Below, piece by piece: positions 34,101 through 42,681 of a stretch of 64,000 nucleotides of DNA. The stretch covers positions 186,001 to 250,000 of the forward strand of contig VMSW01000005.1 in assembly GCA_013791955.1 (NCBI GenBank). The letters run 5' to 3'. A program made the position numbers and the translations under genes. Source of the stretch: Propionicimonas sp. GTDB taxonomy: Bacteria; Actinomycetota; Actinomycetes; Propionibacteriales; Propionibacteriaceae. Position 1 is the first letter of the stretch. The number at the start of each line of letters is the position of its first letter. The notes beneath the pieces were generated by a model. The model worked only from the letters and a program-made list of their open reading frames with translations. It searched no databases and had not been told where the DNA came from.

Positions 34101-37100
34101 AGTACGACCGATCCCGATCGAACGACGAGGACTTGCAGCGGCACCTCGAACCCACCCTCCCCTGGTTGTCGGGATGGGCGAAGTTTGCTCTGGGTCGCCT
34201 GGGCCCGGAAGACGGGGGCGCTGTGCTCCGCCGCTACTCCGCAGGGCGGTTCGGGCAGGACGGATTCACCCTGGAGCTTCGGCTGGCCCGTCAAATCGCG
34301 CCCCAGATCGCCCACGGGATCTCGGGCGCCTCCCTCACGGCTGATTTCGAGAGCCTCATGGCGGAGGCGTCGGCCGCAACGCCCGTGGTGGCTGCTCTGG
34401 ACCTGATCCCACCACTACGAGGCGACGTTCGATTTGAGAGCGCAGTCCTTCGAACGGCGTCCCTCGCGCGGACCGCTATCGACACGGGAAGCGACTTGGC
34501 CGACGTTAAGGCTGACTCGTTCATAGGGATTGCCCGAGGCATGTACGCCTATAGCGCAGCTGAAGCCATGACCTACTACCAGGCGGCCGTCGAGGTCGCT
34601 TCAAGTGCGGGAGACGACACCTTCCAGCGATGGAGCGCGATCGTTGCGCTGACAAGGGCTGCGTCTGGTACTGCGCACGCGGAGGCCGTCCGGCTCGCAA
34701 GCCACGTCGTCCGAGCTGCGGAGCTGGTTCATCCCGCTCTCTACGACGGGTTCGACGAGAAGCAGTTGACTGAGGCGCTGTCACGCCTCGGAGGCAGCGA
34801 GGTGTTCAGGTACCTCTCCCAGTGGCGTGAACGCTGCTTCGGGGACCTTGCGTGGCAACTCCGAGGAGTAGCGCTCGGCGAGAGCGGCCTCTTGGCCGGC
34901 GCTCCGCTACTAGGGATAGTCCTGGCGCCGTTCTCCTCGCGTGTCCCCTTATCCGAGGCGCTGAGCCAGGTGGCGGAAGGTGGCCCGATTGACAGCGGCG
35001 TGCTGCAGACTGCGAATAGCCTCGCAAGCCGAATCGGTGAGGAACTTGACGAGCGCTTCAAAGTCGCTGACCCATGGCTGCCTCGGACTCCACCACGGCA
35101 GGCTCCTTCGGCCGGCCTGGGGCTGAGCAGCGACGACTCCGCGTCAGGCGAGGATAAAGCCGTGGCCATTGACGAATGCAGGGCGCTCATCGCCACGCTC
35201 GACCTGACCAAGCCTGAGGGCGTTGACGCCGCAATCGTAGCTATCGACGTCGCTCGCCTATTCAGCGTTGACCTCCTTCTAGAGGCGGCTGCCGCCACAC
35301 CGGAGTTGGCTCGGGGTGCAGTCTTGAGTTGCATCTCGGAGTCGGGCTCGGTGCCGGAGTACCAGAAGGCGCGCATTCTGAATGCAGCCTTGACGTGGCC
35401 TAGGAGGTCGCGGGCCTTCGTGCAGGCGCTCGTCAGCGCGGTGCGACGCTACGTGGGGCACAACGGTGGCGCGATTCTCGGGGGTAACTGGTCCGGGCTC
35501 GACCTGGTGGGGGCTGCCAGTCTCTTGGGAACCACTGAGCGCGAAATCAGGTTCATGGCACTTGAGCATGTGAGCCCGGAGGAGTCGTTCCGGGATGCGG
35601 ACAGCTGCTATCGGCTCGCAGGCGGAGTTGCCCAGATTCTCCAGCCAGCTCAGGCGGCCGCAGCGTTGTCGCGGGCACTCACTTCCCTTGAACGGGACCT
35701 TGGCGTGGAGCCATCGTCGCCATCGAGCAACGGAGAACCCATACCCCTTGAGGTCGCGGTTGGCGGTTTCATTTGGGCCGCCCTTGGTGACCCGCGAATA
35801 GAGACTCGGTGGCGAGCTGCGCACGCAGTAAGGACTGCTGCCGAGCTCGATTTGACCGAGGTGCTCCGCGCGCTGAGCGAGGCCGTCCGCGAACCAGCTC
35901 CCGACGGCTTCACCGATCCTCGCTTCCCCTTCTACTCTATCTACGCCGCAGAGTGGCTCCTCCTCGCAGTTGAGCGCGCCGGACGCACCGCTGCCGATCA
36001 TGTGCTTCCTTTGATGAGTGCGGTGGCACACCTGAGCGAGAAGTATCCGGACCATGCAAACATCCAAGGCCTCTGCCGGCAGATTGGAGTTATCGCGGGT
36101 ATCGATCCGGATGACCAGCCCGGAACGGATTGGGCGTCCATGCTGCAAGCCCCGCTCGATCTTCCGTCATGGGAGCGCCCACGCGCGCCCAAGCCCTTCA
36201 CCCACGGGGCCCCCAAGTCCGAATACCGGTTTGGCTTCGACGAGGACGAAGAGTTCATCGCTCGACTGACGGAGTCGATGCAGACTGAGCACCAGGCCGT
36301 CTTGGTCGCCGCCAGTTCGTTGATCCTTGACGAATGGGGGTGGCGGGGCGCCGAGGCTCTAAACCAAGACCCACGTCGAAGCGCATCCACATACTCGGAG
36401 GGCGAGACATTCTCCTATCGCGCGGACGTCCCGAAGGCCGAAGACCTTGACTACTACCTGACGCGCAACGCAGTGCTCACCATCGCTGGAAGGCTGATGC
36501 GGACGGTCGCGCCCTACCGCGATCCCGAGACAGGAGACATCTCGGTACTGGACTGGCTCCGCCGGTTTGACCTTGCTCGGGAAGACCGCCTTTGGACATC
36601 AGACCTTCGCAGTCCTGTGCCCACTACTCTCGGGGTCTTTCTTGGGCGGCAAGCAGAGGGCGCTTCCACCGGCGCTATTCAGGAGACTGACTACGCGAAC
36701 GCGCTCCATCCCTCGGCCGATTGGGTGACCGTCCAGCAATCCGCCTCGTACGCGCAGTATGAGCGTTCCGCCGAGGTCACCATCTCGAGCGCGCTGGTGG
36801 GGGACGAAGGGAAGGCCGCGCTCATTCGTTCGCTCCAGACCTCCAAGGGGTATCACGCGTACCGACTGCCCTCGGCGAACGACGAGGAGTCTGAGATCAC
36901 TGACCCTCCGTTTACCCTGCTCGGCTGGATTGACGTGCCCTATGCAGAGGGCGGGATGGATCGGCATGACCCGTTCGCCGTGGACCTCCAGGCGCTGCTT
37001 CCGGAGTTCTCCGACTCGGTCATGCGCGCTCTCGACCTTGAGGTTCGAAGTGGTACGGAATGGATGCGCGAGGGTGGCCTTGAGTTGGTCTGCGTCGGCG

Positions 37101-37396
37101 AGACATGGGCGGACATGGTGCAGGGTCGCGAGCCAACGGGCTCACAGGGATATCGGCTTCGGATCAAAACAGATGCCCTCGACGAGGCCTTGACCTCACT
37201 CGATTGCTCCCTCGTGGTTGATGTCCGACTGCGCAGGCGAGACCGGAGTTGGAGGGACACCGAACTCGAAGAGAACGAAGGAGAGGGCCGCGATCATGAC
37301 GACTTCAGGATCTTCACCTATCGACCAGGCGAGGGATGGAGCGACTTCCACGGCCGTCTTGGAACTCGGCAAGGCGATCGCTTCGGCGCTGGATGA
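31166..37396 (+). CDS. Giant STAND NTPase with N-terminal Cap4-like nuclease domain (Avs-like)
   Basis: 2076 residues from ATG 31166. Residues ~25-150 resemble the Cap4/DUF4297 PD-(D/E)xK nuclease: GDRFHYVWAASRLLRLL, a VEG glutamate (54), IDVMEYY (D72, E75) and TQLKHS (Q91-x-K93), which is the (E/Q)xK half of the active site. Residues ~270-490 are a P-loop STAND module: Walker A GGVGKST (293-299), VVVVDAADN Walker B (D394), CRPERL and the SGNPRV motif. The remaining ~1500 residues are helical repeat-like with no family motif I can name, ending in a beta-richer part. This nuclease-NTPase-sensor order is that of Avs antiviral proteins, which bind a phage protein and oligomerise. It is the main gene of the island and is followed by an overlapping partner. 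Confidence 0.75.
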   Translation: MRGDKPGGGSARRSGGSLQVRASRDGDRFHYVWAASRLLRLLDPATRLRQVTVEGIGTAPGEPEPDGSEVIDVMEYYGDPDEPFSKVVVTQLKHSTLRRDSRMGIADVGAILEKFAVLDSSTGRLRGDHPQAQIHFEIVTNRPIHPNVREALASIASGEVPTPESSADDLLGRIGATCDAAASLCRRISVSGEVPSVAALRPSLDQKVVGFTADPDLRVSAQLIELVAKRAGTEASGPILLADVVAAFGARQDDLFPAPNLLEQVPIVSREGYSTLADEIMAARSPVAVVSEGGVGKSTFARALPDVLQDRAVVVIYDCFGQGSYRRPDRTRHRHRDGLVQIASELAGHELSVPILPAAGVQPEEYVKLFVERLRIAGQLLEQRSGRHLVVVVDAADNAAIAASENADGRSFARDLLRLGDGLPANVHLAVTCRPERLESLDPPTGIQELRLVAYSCEETAAVVRSVFSDAPEEDISEIHTRTSGNPRVVAAALEGTGSISECLRTLAGLPAGASSPMDSLLQLRVNDVFEHSGAGRPQLERVAQLLTLLRPSVPVSVLAALSGCPVAGIRSFVADLGRGLILDDDAVQFLDEPTETYFRSKHPAPADLAEDAANTLRRLAATSNYAAASLPGVMWSAGLHDDLLQLAAGDDALPVDNEVERRQVEHLRIDFALKAAVRLGRADAVVELALRAGAARAGTERRLRILRDHPDFAGESLDARLLDELLASRQLPADWPGSTLGAEAAMLAASSERLDSARSRSRLAVEALRAWAHAPHDPYERRNIEPAHLAHITMALLRTRGPQVATDYMARWRPAHFVLQAASEVAHTLASRGEVEVMTAMVKATRHPGVILGVFGELQRLGIAVDAEVVGSAWGTLRDIRVPLISQDFDDRPAEDIAFRGASWLAAMAFRYGLAAASELSLRLEHTLPAGPPFGLGDRYGQGRLGLLLAIALRMELQDEPLTISHYRPPAVPVEKGKYDRSRSNDEDLQRHLEPTLPWLSGWAKFALGRLGPEDGGAVLRRYSAGRFGQDGFTLELRLARQIAPQIAHGISGASLTADFESLMAEASAATPVVAALDLIPPLRGDVRFESAVLRTASLARTAIDTGSDLADVKADSFIGIARGMYAYSAAEAMTYYQAAVEVASSAGDDTFQRWSAIVALTRAASGTAHAEAVRLASHVVRAAELVHPALYDGFDEKQLTEALSRLGGSEVFRYLSQWRERCFGDLAWQLRGVALGESGLLAGAPLLGIVLAPFSSRVPLSEALSQVAEGGPIDSGVLQTANSLASRIGEELDERFKVADPWLPRTPPRQAPSAGLGLSSDDSASGEDKAVAIDECRALIATLDLTKPEGVDAAIVAIDVARLFSVDLLLEAAAATPELARGAVLSCISESGSVPEYQKARILNAALTWPRRSRAFVQALVSAVRRYVGHNGGAILGGNWSGLDLVGAASLLGTTEREIRFMALEHVSPEESFRDADSCYRLAGGVAQILQPAQAAAALSRALTSLERDLGVEPSSPSSNGEPIPLEVAVGGFIWAALGDPRIETRWRAAHAVRTAAELDLTEVLRALSEAVREPAPDGFTDPRFPFYSIYAAEWLLLAVERAGRTAADHVLPLMSAVAHLSEKYPDHANIQGLCRQIGVIAGIDPDDQPGTDWASMLQAPLDLPSWERPRAPKPFTHGAPKSEYRFGFDEDEEFIARLTESMQTEHQAVLVAASSLILDEWGWRGAEALNQDPRRSASTYSEGETFSYRADVPKAEDLDYYLTRNAVLTIAGRLMRTVAPYRDPETGDISVLDWLRRFDLAREDRLWTSDLRSPVPTTLGVFLGRQAEGASTGAIQETDYANALHPSADWVTVQQSASYAQYERSAEVTISSALVGDEGKAALIRSLQTSKGYHAYRLPSANDEESEITDPPFTLLGWIDVPYAEGGMDRHDPFAVDLQALLPEFSDSVMRALDLEVRSGTEWMREGGLELVCVGETWADMVQGREPTGSQGYRLRIKTDALDEALTSLDCSLVVDVRLRRRDRSWRDTELEENEGEGRDHDDFRIFTYRPGEGWSDFHGRLGTRQGDRFGAG

Positions 37397-37982
37397 TACT
37401 GACACCCTCGGGCGCTGGATGGCCCACTACCTGGCTGAGCAACTAGATGCCCTAGATGCGCTGCAGGGAGCCGAGTTGGCTCAGGCCGAGTCAGAGGTTG
37501 CCGATCTGATCATCCGATTGTGGAGACATCGTCGAAGCTTGCCGACACGGAGCAGCGCACTTGCTGCCGTGGATAGCGTCGAACGAGCGATAGCTCGCCT
37601 CGATCCCGATCGCCCGATGTGGGGGTACTACTCACCGTTCGGTGATGAGCCGACGCCTGGCGAGCAGATTACCGAGACCGATGCGTCCCTCAGGGTGGCG
37701 CTTGCGATTGACCGGGCCGCGGGCGACGTCGTCCATGCTTTGGTTGGTTATGCCGCAGCTACAGCGGAGGTCACGGACGCTGAATGGGTGCAGCTTGGTC
37801 TGCGCGTTGGCGATGAGACCCTCCGGCGAGTTCGGAGGATCCGTTTCGAGACTGCCTCTGCCACTGTCGATGACTGGAGTGCTCTGCTAACGGAGAGAAC
37901 CGCAACCGCGTTTGGCCTGTTGAAGGACCTGAGTGTGGCGCTGAACGGAGTGGATCCTGCGGAGGCGGAGGAGCTTACCTGA
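37296..37982 (+). CDS. Small partner of the STAND NTPase, unknown family
   Basis: 228 residues from ATG 37296, with GAGAGG nine bases upstream; the frame could start at 37218 but lacks a site there. The start lies inside the STAND gene, overlapping its 3' end by 101 bases in another frame, so translation is linked. Mainly helical and acidic: an N-terminal half (GRWMAHYLAEQLDALDAL, IRLWRHRRSLPTRSSAL), a central MWGYYSPFGDEPTPGE loop and a C-terminal helical bundle. No nuclease, membrane helix or known domain is visible. The overlap suggests a regulatory or accessory subunit of the same defence system. I do not recognise the family. Confidence 0.7.
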   Translation: MTTSGSSPIDQARDGATSTAVLELGKAIASALDDTDTLGRWMAHYLAEQLDALDALQGAELAQAESEVADLIIRLWRHRRSLPTRSSALAAVDSVERAIARLDPDRPMWGYYSPFGDEPTPGEQITETDASLRVALAIDRAAGDVVHALVGYAAATAEVTDAEWVQLGLRVGDETLRRVRRIRFETASATVDDWSALLTERTATAFGLLKDLSVALNGVDPAEAEELT

Positions 37983-38012
37983 CCTTGCACCGTGCCTAGA
38001 TCCACGTCGTGA

Positions 38013-38023
38013 CGGGGTGACAG
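38013..38023. repeat. 11-bp copy of the tRNA-Pro 3' end
   Basis: CGGGGTGACAG here is identical to 38128-38138, the acceptor/T-arm end of tRNA-Pro, 115 bases away and in the same orientation. It sits just past the last island gene, where an attachment-site remnant would be expected if the island integrated into the tRNA 3' end. Eleven bases is short, so chance cannot be excluded. Confidence 0.3.
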
Positions 38024-38072
38024 CGTGCGCAGAACCCCGCACGTGTCTGCTGCGGTTAGGATGCAATACGCT

Positions 38073-38119
38073 GAAAGCCGCTCCGATTAGGAATATAATC
38101 CCTAGCCAGAGCGGCTTTC
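38073..38119 (-). terminator. Terminator hairpin downstream of tRNA-Pro
   Basis: GAAAGCCGCTC at 38073-38083 pairs exactly with GAGCGGCTTTC at 38109-38119; the 25-base interior can pair further between TAGG and CCTA. It begins four bases after the tRNA CCA end and reads in the tRNA's direction into a TTTC, so it most likely ends tRNA transcription. The inner loop is AT-rich. Confidence 0.65.
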
Positions 38120-38122
38120 TTG

Positions 38123-38200
<78 letters not shown>

Positions 38201-38253
38201 AAGAGCCCTGAACTGGTCAGGGCCGAGTGGCAGTTTAGCCCAACTGCCCCGCC

Positions 38254-39162
38254 TCAGCCATTCGAGACCGGACGCAGGGTCAACAGGGTCGCCTCAGGCG
38301 GGCAGGCGAATCGGTAGGGCGCATAGGGCGAGGTGCCCAGGCCTGCCGAAACGTGCAACCAGGAGCTGCCGTTAGCCGTCCGATGGACACTGGTGCCCTT
38401 GGCCTGAGCCGGGGGCAGATCGCAGTTCGTAGTCAGCGCGCCCCATCCCGGGACGCACACCTGGCCGCCGTGGGTGTGGCCAGCGAAGATCAGCTCGACC
38501 CCGTCGTCGGTCATCGCGTCCAGCACGCGCAGATAGGGGGCATGGGTGACGCCCACCGACAGGTCGACCTCGGCCGTCGGCGGCCCGGCAACCAAGCTGT
38601 AGTCGTCCAGGCCGAGATGGGCATCGTCGGTGCCGCGGAACTCCAGCTTCAGCCCGCGCACCTCAATGGTGGCCCTCGCCGCGTTCAGGTCCTGCCAGCC
38701 GTGCGCAGCCAGGCCAGCACGCAACTCTTCGGTAGGTAACTGCGCGCGATCAGCATGGACGCCCTCGCGCCCGGTGTCCTTGACCAAGTAACCCAGCGGG
38801 TTGATCGCGTCCGGCCCGGTGTAGTCGTTGGAGCCGAAGACGAAGACGCCGGGGACGTCCAACAGCCCCCCGAGTGCGGCCAACAGCGGTTCCAGAGCCT
38901 CAGCCTCGGCGATGTTGTCACCGGTGTTGATCACCAGATCGGGCTCGAGCCCGGCCAGGGCGGCGACGAAGCGCTGCTTGCTGCCCTGTTGTTTCAGCAG
39001 GTGCAAATCAGACAGGTGCAGCACCCGCAGGCTCTTCGACCCAGGCGGCAGCACCTCCAGGCACAGCCGACGCAGCCGGAATGATCGGACTTCAACGAGC
39101 GTGCCGTAGGCGAAACAGGCCGCACCGGCCAGGGCGAGGCCTTTGGCGAGACGTGGAATCAC
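38254..39162 (-). CDS. Calcineurin-like metallophosphoesterase, membrane-anchored
   Basis: 302 residues from a GTG at 39162, three bases after ponA. An N-terminal hydrophobic helix (about 5-23) precedes a YkuE/YaeI-type phosphoesterase domain: LSDLHLL, INTGDN, VFGSND (in place of GNHD/E) and FAGHTHGGQ, which provide the two-metal site. Position after ponA matches Rv3683 after ponA2 in M. tuberculosis. Some relatives cleave lipid or UDP-lipid phosphoesters near the membrane; this substrate is unknown. Start of the domain at about residue 45. Confidence 0.88.
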   Translation of the reverse strand: MIPRLAKGLALAGAACFAYGTLVEVRSFRLRRLCLEVLPPGSKSLRVLHLSDLHLLKQQGSKQRFVAALAGLEPDLVINTGDNIAEAEALEPLLAALGGLLDVPGVFVFGSNDYTGPDAINPLGYLVKDTGREGVHADRAQLPTEELRAGLAAHGWQDLNAARATIEVRGLKLEFRGTDDAHLGLDDYSLVAGPPTAEVDLSVGVTHAPYLRVLDAMTDDGVELIFAGHTHGGQVCVPGWGALTTNCDLPPAQAKGTSVHRTANGSSWLHVSAGLGTSPYAPYRFACPPEATLLTLRPVSNG

Positions 39163-39165
39163 GAC

Positions 39166-41526
39166 CTATTTCTTCCGCCCCGGTGGGGTGGCTGGGTTGC
39201 TCGGATCAGGCGGGCCGTCGTCAGCTGGTTTTGGCCCTTTGGAGACCAGAACCGCGATGGAACTCCCCTTGGGTGCCTGCCCGGTAGTCGACAAGCCGAT
39301 CAGGCTGCCGCTGGGCACAGTGTCGGAGTAGACCCGCTTGGTGTAGGCGGAGAACCCAGCAGCAATGAGCTTGTTCTTGCAGGCCGTGGCACCGAGACCA
39401 GAGCAACTGGGCACCGACACCGAATCGCCGGCCAGCGCAGCTGCCGTCGGCTCGGTGAACTGGGTGTGTTTTTCGATGTCGTCCAGCGCGGACTTCATCG
39501 CCGGGCGCAGCAACTTGCGGCCAGCGTCCGAGCCATAGCCGGTTAGCCAGGTGCCCGAATAGGGCAGCTTCACGCCGCGCAGGTTCCCCCGGTGCGCCTT
39601 CCAAAACTTCTTGATCTTTTTCTTGGGGCTGTTGTCGACGCTGATCATGGCGCCGGCGGCCAGGTCGGGGGTGTAGGCGATCGCCCAGGCTGCCTTGTTG
39701 TCGGGCACGGTGCCGGTCTTGCCCGCTAGCCGGTAACCCGGGATCTGGGCACTAGTTAGGGTGCCTCGGTAGATGGGTCCCTGAAAGATCTTGTTGATCG
39801 CGTCGGCATAGGCGGCATCAACGACCCGGGTGCAGTTGGCGCTAGGCACCGGGATCGAGGTGCCATCACTGGAGGTGATCGATTTCAAAACCACCGGATC
39901 GCAGCGGACGCCCCGGTTGGCCATTGTCGCGTAGGCGCTGACCAAGGAAAGCGGGGTCACCTCTGCCGAACCGAGGGTGAAGGATGGCCGCCATTGATAC
40001 TCCTTCACGATGTCTTCGCCGGTGGCGGACTTCAGCCCGAGCTTAACCGCCATTTTGACCACCGGGCACATGCCCACGGCCTGTTCCAAGGCGGCGAAGT
40101 AGTTGTTGACCGACATCGATGTGCCGCGCCACATGTCAAAGGTGCCGACCTCGCTGCGGGTGCCGGTGACTGCCCATTTGCCGCCCTGAATGAAGGGGCC
40201 GGTGCAGTTGCGGAAGGTCTCACCCTTCCAATCCTTCTCGTAAGGCACTGTGAAGCTGGTGCCAGCGCCGAAGCCCTGTTCTAATGCGGCGGCGGCCACG
40301 AACATCTTGAAGGTGGATCCGCCCTGGACGCCGCTGCCGCCGCCCATGTCTTTCTCGACGGCATCGTTGTAGTAGGTCTGCCCGGCTTTGGTGCCCATTT
40401 CCTGCCGGTTCTGCGCCATGGCGACGATCAGGCCGGTTTTCGGCTCGAGCATGACGATCACGGAGGTAACCGGGTCTTTTCCGGAAATCATCTTGCGCAT
40501 CTTGGCCTCTGCGCTGCGCTGCGCCTTCGGGTCAACCTGGGTCTTGATCGTCAGGCCGTCCCGATAGACCCGCTGTAGGCGTTCCTCCTTGGTCGCGCCC
40601 AAGGTCGTGGCCTTGTTGACCAGCGTATTGAGGGCGTACTGACACACAAACGGGAATTCGGAGTTGGCGCAGCCAGTGCGGGCGCTAGTGATCTTCGAGC
40701 GGTCGAACCCAGTGGCCTTGGCGGCGGCGGCTTCCTCTTTGGTGACGATCTTCAGCTCAGCCAGCCGATCAAGGACGTCGTTGCGGCGGCCGATGGCCAC
40801 TGTTTCGGACTTCGCCGGGTTGGTGGCGTTCGGGTTGCGCACCAGGCCGGCCAGCATGGCCGCCTGGGCCAAATCGAGCTTGGCTGCCGGAATCCCGAAG
40901 TAGTGCCGCGCCGCGGCCTCGACGCCGTAGGCGCCGTCGCCGTAGTAGGCCATGTTCAGGTAGAACTCGAGAATCTGATCCTTGGAGTTCTGCTTCTCCA
41001 CTGCGATCGCGTAGCGCAGCTCGCGGATCTTGCGGGCGATGGTGTTCTCTTTGGCGGCCAACACAGCAGCCTCGTCATTGCTGGCTTCGGCCTTCTCTAC
41101 CAACACCATGCGGACGTACTGCTGGGTCAGGCTCGAGCCGCCCTGGGTATTGCCCTGGGTGGTGCTCACCAATGCGCGCAGAGTGCCGGTGAGGTCCATC
41201 GCTCCGTGCTCGAAGAAGCGGTGATCCTCAATGCCCACCTGGGCCTTTTTCATGATGTCGGAGATTTTGGTCAGATCGACGTAGACCCGGTTCTGGTCAT
41301 AGAAGTAAGCCAAAACTTTGCCGTCGCCGTCCAGCAGTCGGGAGCGTTCCCACTGCGGTGGCGCCCCCAACTCGGTTGGCAGATCGTTCACCCCGCTGAT
41401 GGCGGTGCGTCCGGCGTCAGCAGCCATGCCCACTGCGGGCACCAGCAAGCCCGCGACCAGGACGCCGCTGAGGATCGAGACGAGGACGAACATGAGCAGC
41501 GAATAGAGGCGTTTGCCGAGCAGCAT
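39166..41526 (-). CDS. ponA: Bifunctional penicillin-binding protein with PASTA domain
   Basis: 786 residues. Membrane helix ~8-30; GT51 glycosyltransferase domain with E100 in VGIEDHRFFEHGAMD and SSLTQQYVRM; transpeptidase domain with GSTFK (Ser about 404), SVNNYF and KTGT (Lys about 603); then one PASTA repeat (about 700-765: SVPSCSGLGATACKNKL). It polymerises and cross-links peptidoglycan on the outer membrane face. The neighbourhood (downstream metallophosphoesterase, divergent whiB) matches M. tuberculosis ponA2 (Rv3682). Short Pro/Lys tail at the C-terminus. Confidence 0.93.
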   Translation of the reverse strand: MLLGKRLYSLLMFVLVSILSGVLVAGLLVPAVGMAADAGRTAISGVNDLPTELGAPPQWERSRLLDGDGKVLAYFYDQNRVYVDLTKISDIMKKAQVGIEDHRFFEHGAMDLTGTLRALVSTTQGNTQGGSSLTQQYVRMVLVEKAEASNDEAAVLAAKENTIARKIRELRYAIAVEKQNSKDQILEFYLNMAYYGDGAYGVEAAARHYFGIPAAKLDLAQAAMLAGLVRNPNATNPAKSETVAIGRRNDVLDRLAELKIVTKEEAAAAKATGFDRSKITSARTGCANSEFPFVCQYALNTLVNKATTLGATKEERLQRVYRDGLTIKTQVDPKAQRSAEAKMRKMISGKDPVTSVIVMLEPKTGLIVAMAQNRQEMGTKAGQTYYNDAVEKDMGGGSGVQGGSTFKMFVAAAALEQGFGAGTSFTVPYEKDWKGETFRNCTGPFIQGGKWAVTGTRSEVGTFDMWRGTSMSVNNYFAALEQAVGMCPVVKMAVKLGLKSATGEDIVKEYQWRPSFTLGSAEVTPLSLVSAYATMANRGVRCDPVVLKSITSSDGTSIPVPSANCTRVVDAAYADAINKIFQGPIYRGTLTSAQIPGYRLAGKTGTVPDNKAAWAIAYTPDLAAGAMISVDNSPKKKIKKFWKAHRGNLRGVKLPYSGTWLTGYGSDAGRKLLRPAMKSALDDIEKHTQFTEPTAAALAGDSVSVPSCSGLGATACKNKLIAAGFSAYTKRVYSDTVPSGSLIGLSTTGQAPKGSSIAVLVSKGPKPADDGPPDPSNPATPPGRKK

Positions 41527-41713
41527 GACCTCAAGGTTACGTCACTGGGCCCAAGCGGCCCACCTGGCCACCGCTTGAACGGGTGGGAAGGTGGGTGGGG
41601 CTCGTGATTGCCTCTAGCGAATTGCAGTGTTGACGATTAACCTGAGCGGTGCAGGGGCGGAGTACGTAGTTCTCCAACGCTGCAGGCCCCCCGCCGAGAG
41701 GAAGTTGAGAGCA

Positions 41714-42001
41714 ATGACGCTCCAAACTGAAGACTGGACCCTGCTGGCAAAGTGCCGCGGGCTTCAGGATGAGTTGTTCCCTGATGGTGCTGAGCAGAAG
41801 CGCGCCCGCACGGTATGTGCTGGCTGCCCAGTGCGCAGTGAATGCCTGGCTGAAGCCCTCGACAACAGGATCGAGTGGGGCGTGTGGGGAGGAATGACTG
41901 AACGCGAGCGTCGCCAGTTGCTCCGCCAGCGCACCGACATCACCTCTTGGACTTCGCTGCTGTGCCCCAAGGCGGGCGCTTACGTGGCTAGCACTTCCTG
42001 A
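41714..42001 (+). CDS. WhiB-family Fe-S transcription factor
   Basis: 95 residues from ATG 41714; an earlier in-frame start at 41627 would add an unlikely tail. The four cluster cysteines are C14, C35, C38 and C44 (CAGCPVRSEC), followed by GVWGG (56-60) and a basic C-terminal helix ERERRQLLRQR. WhiB proteins bind a [4Fe-4S] cluster and the housekeeping sigma factor. Divergent from ponA with a 187-base gap, as whiB4 is from ponA2 in M. tuberculosis, so it is probably WhiB4-like; orthology is inferred from position. Confidence 0.92.
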   Translation: MTLQTEDWTLLAKCRGLQDELFPDGAEQKRARTVCAGCPVRSECLAEALDNRIEWGVWGGMTERERRQLLRQRTDITSWTSLLCPKAGAYVASTS

Positions 42002-42049
42002 ACCAACTCTGGCGGTCGGGTCAGGTGCGACAACCTCTAGGGTGAGCAC

Positions 42050-42208
42050 ATGACGAAATGGGAGTATGTGACCGTGCCGCTGCTGGTGCATGCCACTAAG
42101 CAGATCCTCGACAACTGGGGCAGCGAAGGCTGGGAACTGGTGCAGGTGGTGCCCGGTCTGAACGCGGAAAACCTAGTGGCCTACCTGAAGCGACCGGTGG
42201 CCCAGTGA
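42050..42208 (+). CDS. DUF4177 small protein
   Basis: 52 residues: MTKWEYVTVPLLVHATKQILD followed by NWGSEGWELVQVVPG, ending in VAYLKRPVAQ. This is the DUF4177 pattern (W-E-Y...GWELV) and closely resembles Rv3678A of M. tuberculosis as I recall it. The stop overlaps the ridA GTG (GTGA), so the two are translated together. Function unknown. Confidence 0.85.
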   Translation: MTKWEYVTVPLLVHATKQILDNWGSEGWELVQVVPGLNAENLVAYLKRPVAQ

Positions 42209-42681
42209 GCGAACAGTTGCGCGCCTCGATGCGGCTGGCTGAGTTGGGTCTCAGCCTGCCCGCGGTACCAACTCCGGTGGCCGCCTACGTGCCGGCCAAG
42301 GTGAGTGGCACTCAGGTGTTCACCGCTGGCCAACTACCTTTCGTGGACGGCGTGCTGGCGGCCACCGGCAAGGTGGGCGCTGAAGTGAGCCCAGAACAGG
42401 CCACCGATCTGGCCCGGACGGCCGCGCTGAACGCCATCGCTGCGGCCGCCGCAGCTGCTGGCGGCATCGATCGACTCGCCGGAGTGCTCAAGCTGGTGGT
42501 GTTCGTGGCCAGCGATCCGTCCTTCACGGGGCAGCCAGCGGTGGCCAACGGCGCCTCGCTATTGCTGCAGCAGGTGTTTGGTGAAGCTGGTGTGCACGCC
42601 CGCAGCGCAGTCGGGGTGACCGTGCTCCCACTGGACGCGCCGGTGGAGATCGAGTTGATCGCAGAGCTCGCAGAAAGCTGA
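42205..42681 (+). CDS. ridA: RidA/YjgF family enamine-imine deaminase
   Basis: 158 residues from a GTG at 42205. Family features: PTPVAAYVPAKVSGTQVFTAGQLPF near residue 20-45, ALNAIAAAAAAAGG, KLVVFVAS, and the late VGVTVLPLDAPVEIELIAEL strand. RidA proteins hydrolyse reactive 2-aminoacrylate-type imines. The usual substrate-binding arginine (…ARS AVGV) is visible as R in HARSAVGV. This longer RidA (158 vs ~125) is the Rv3678c type. Its stop overlaps the nth start. Confidence 0.88.
   Translation: MSEQLRASMRLAELGLSLPAVPTPVAAYVPAKVSGTQVFTAGQLPFVDGVLAATGKVGAEVSPEQATDLARTAALNAIAAAAAAAGGIDRLAGVLKLVVFVASDPSFTGQPAVANGASLLLQQVFGEAGVHARSAVGVTVLPLDAPVEIELIAELAES

Noticed and set aside
35279-36148. 289-codon minus-strand frame inside the STAND gene
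   Set aside because: No motif, no ribosome-binding site, and it lies wholly within a continuous 2076-codon gene.
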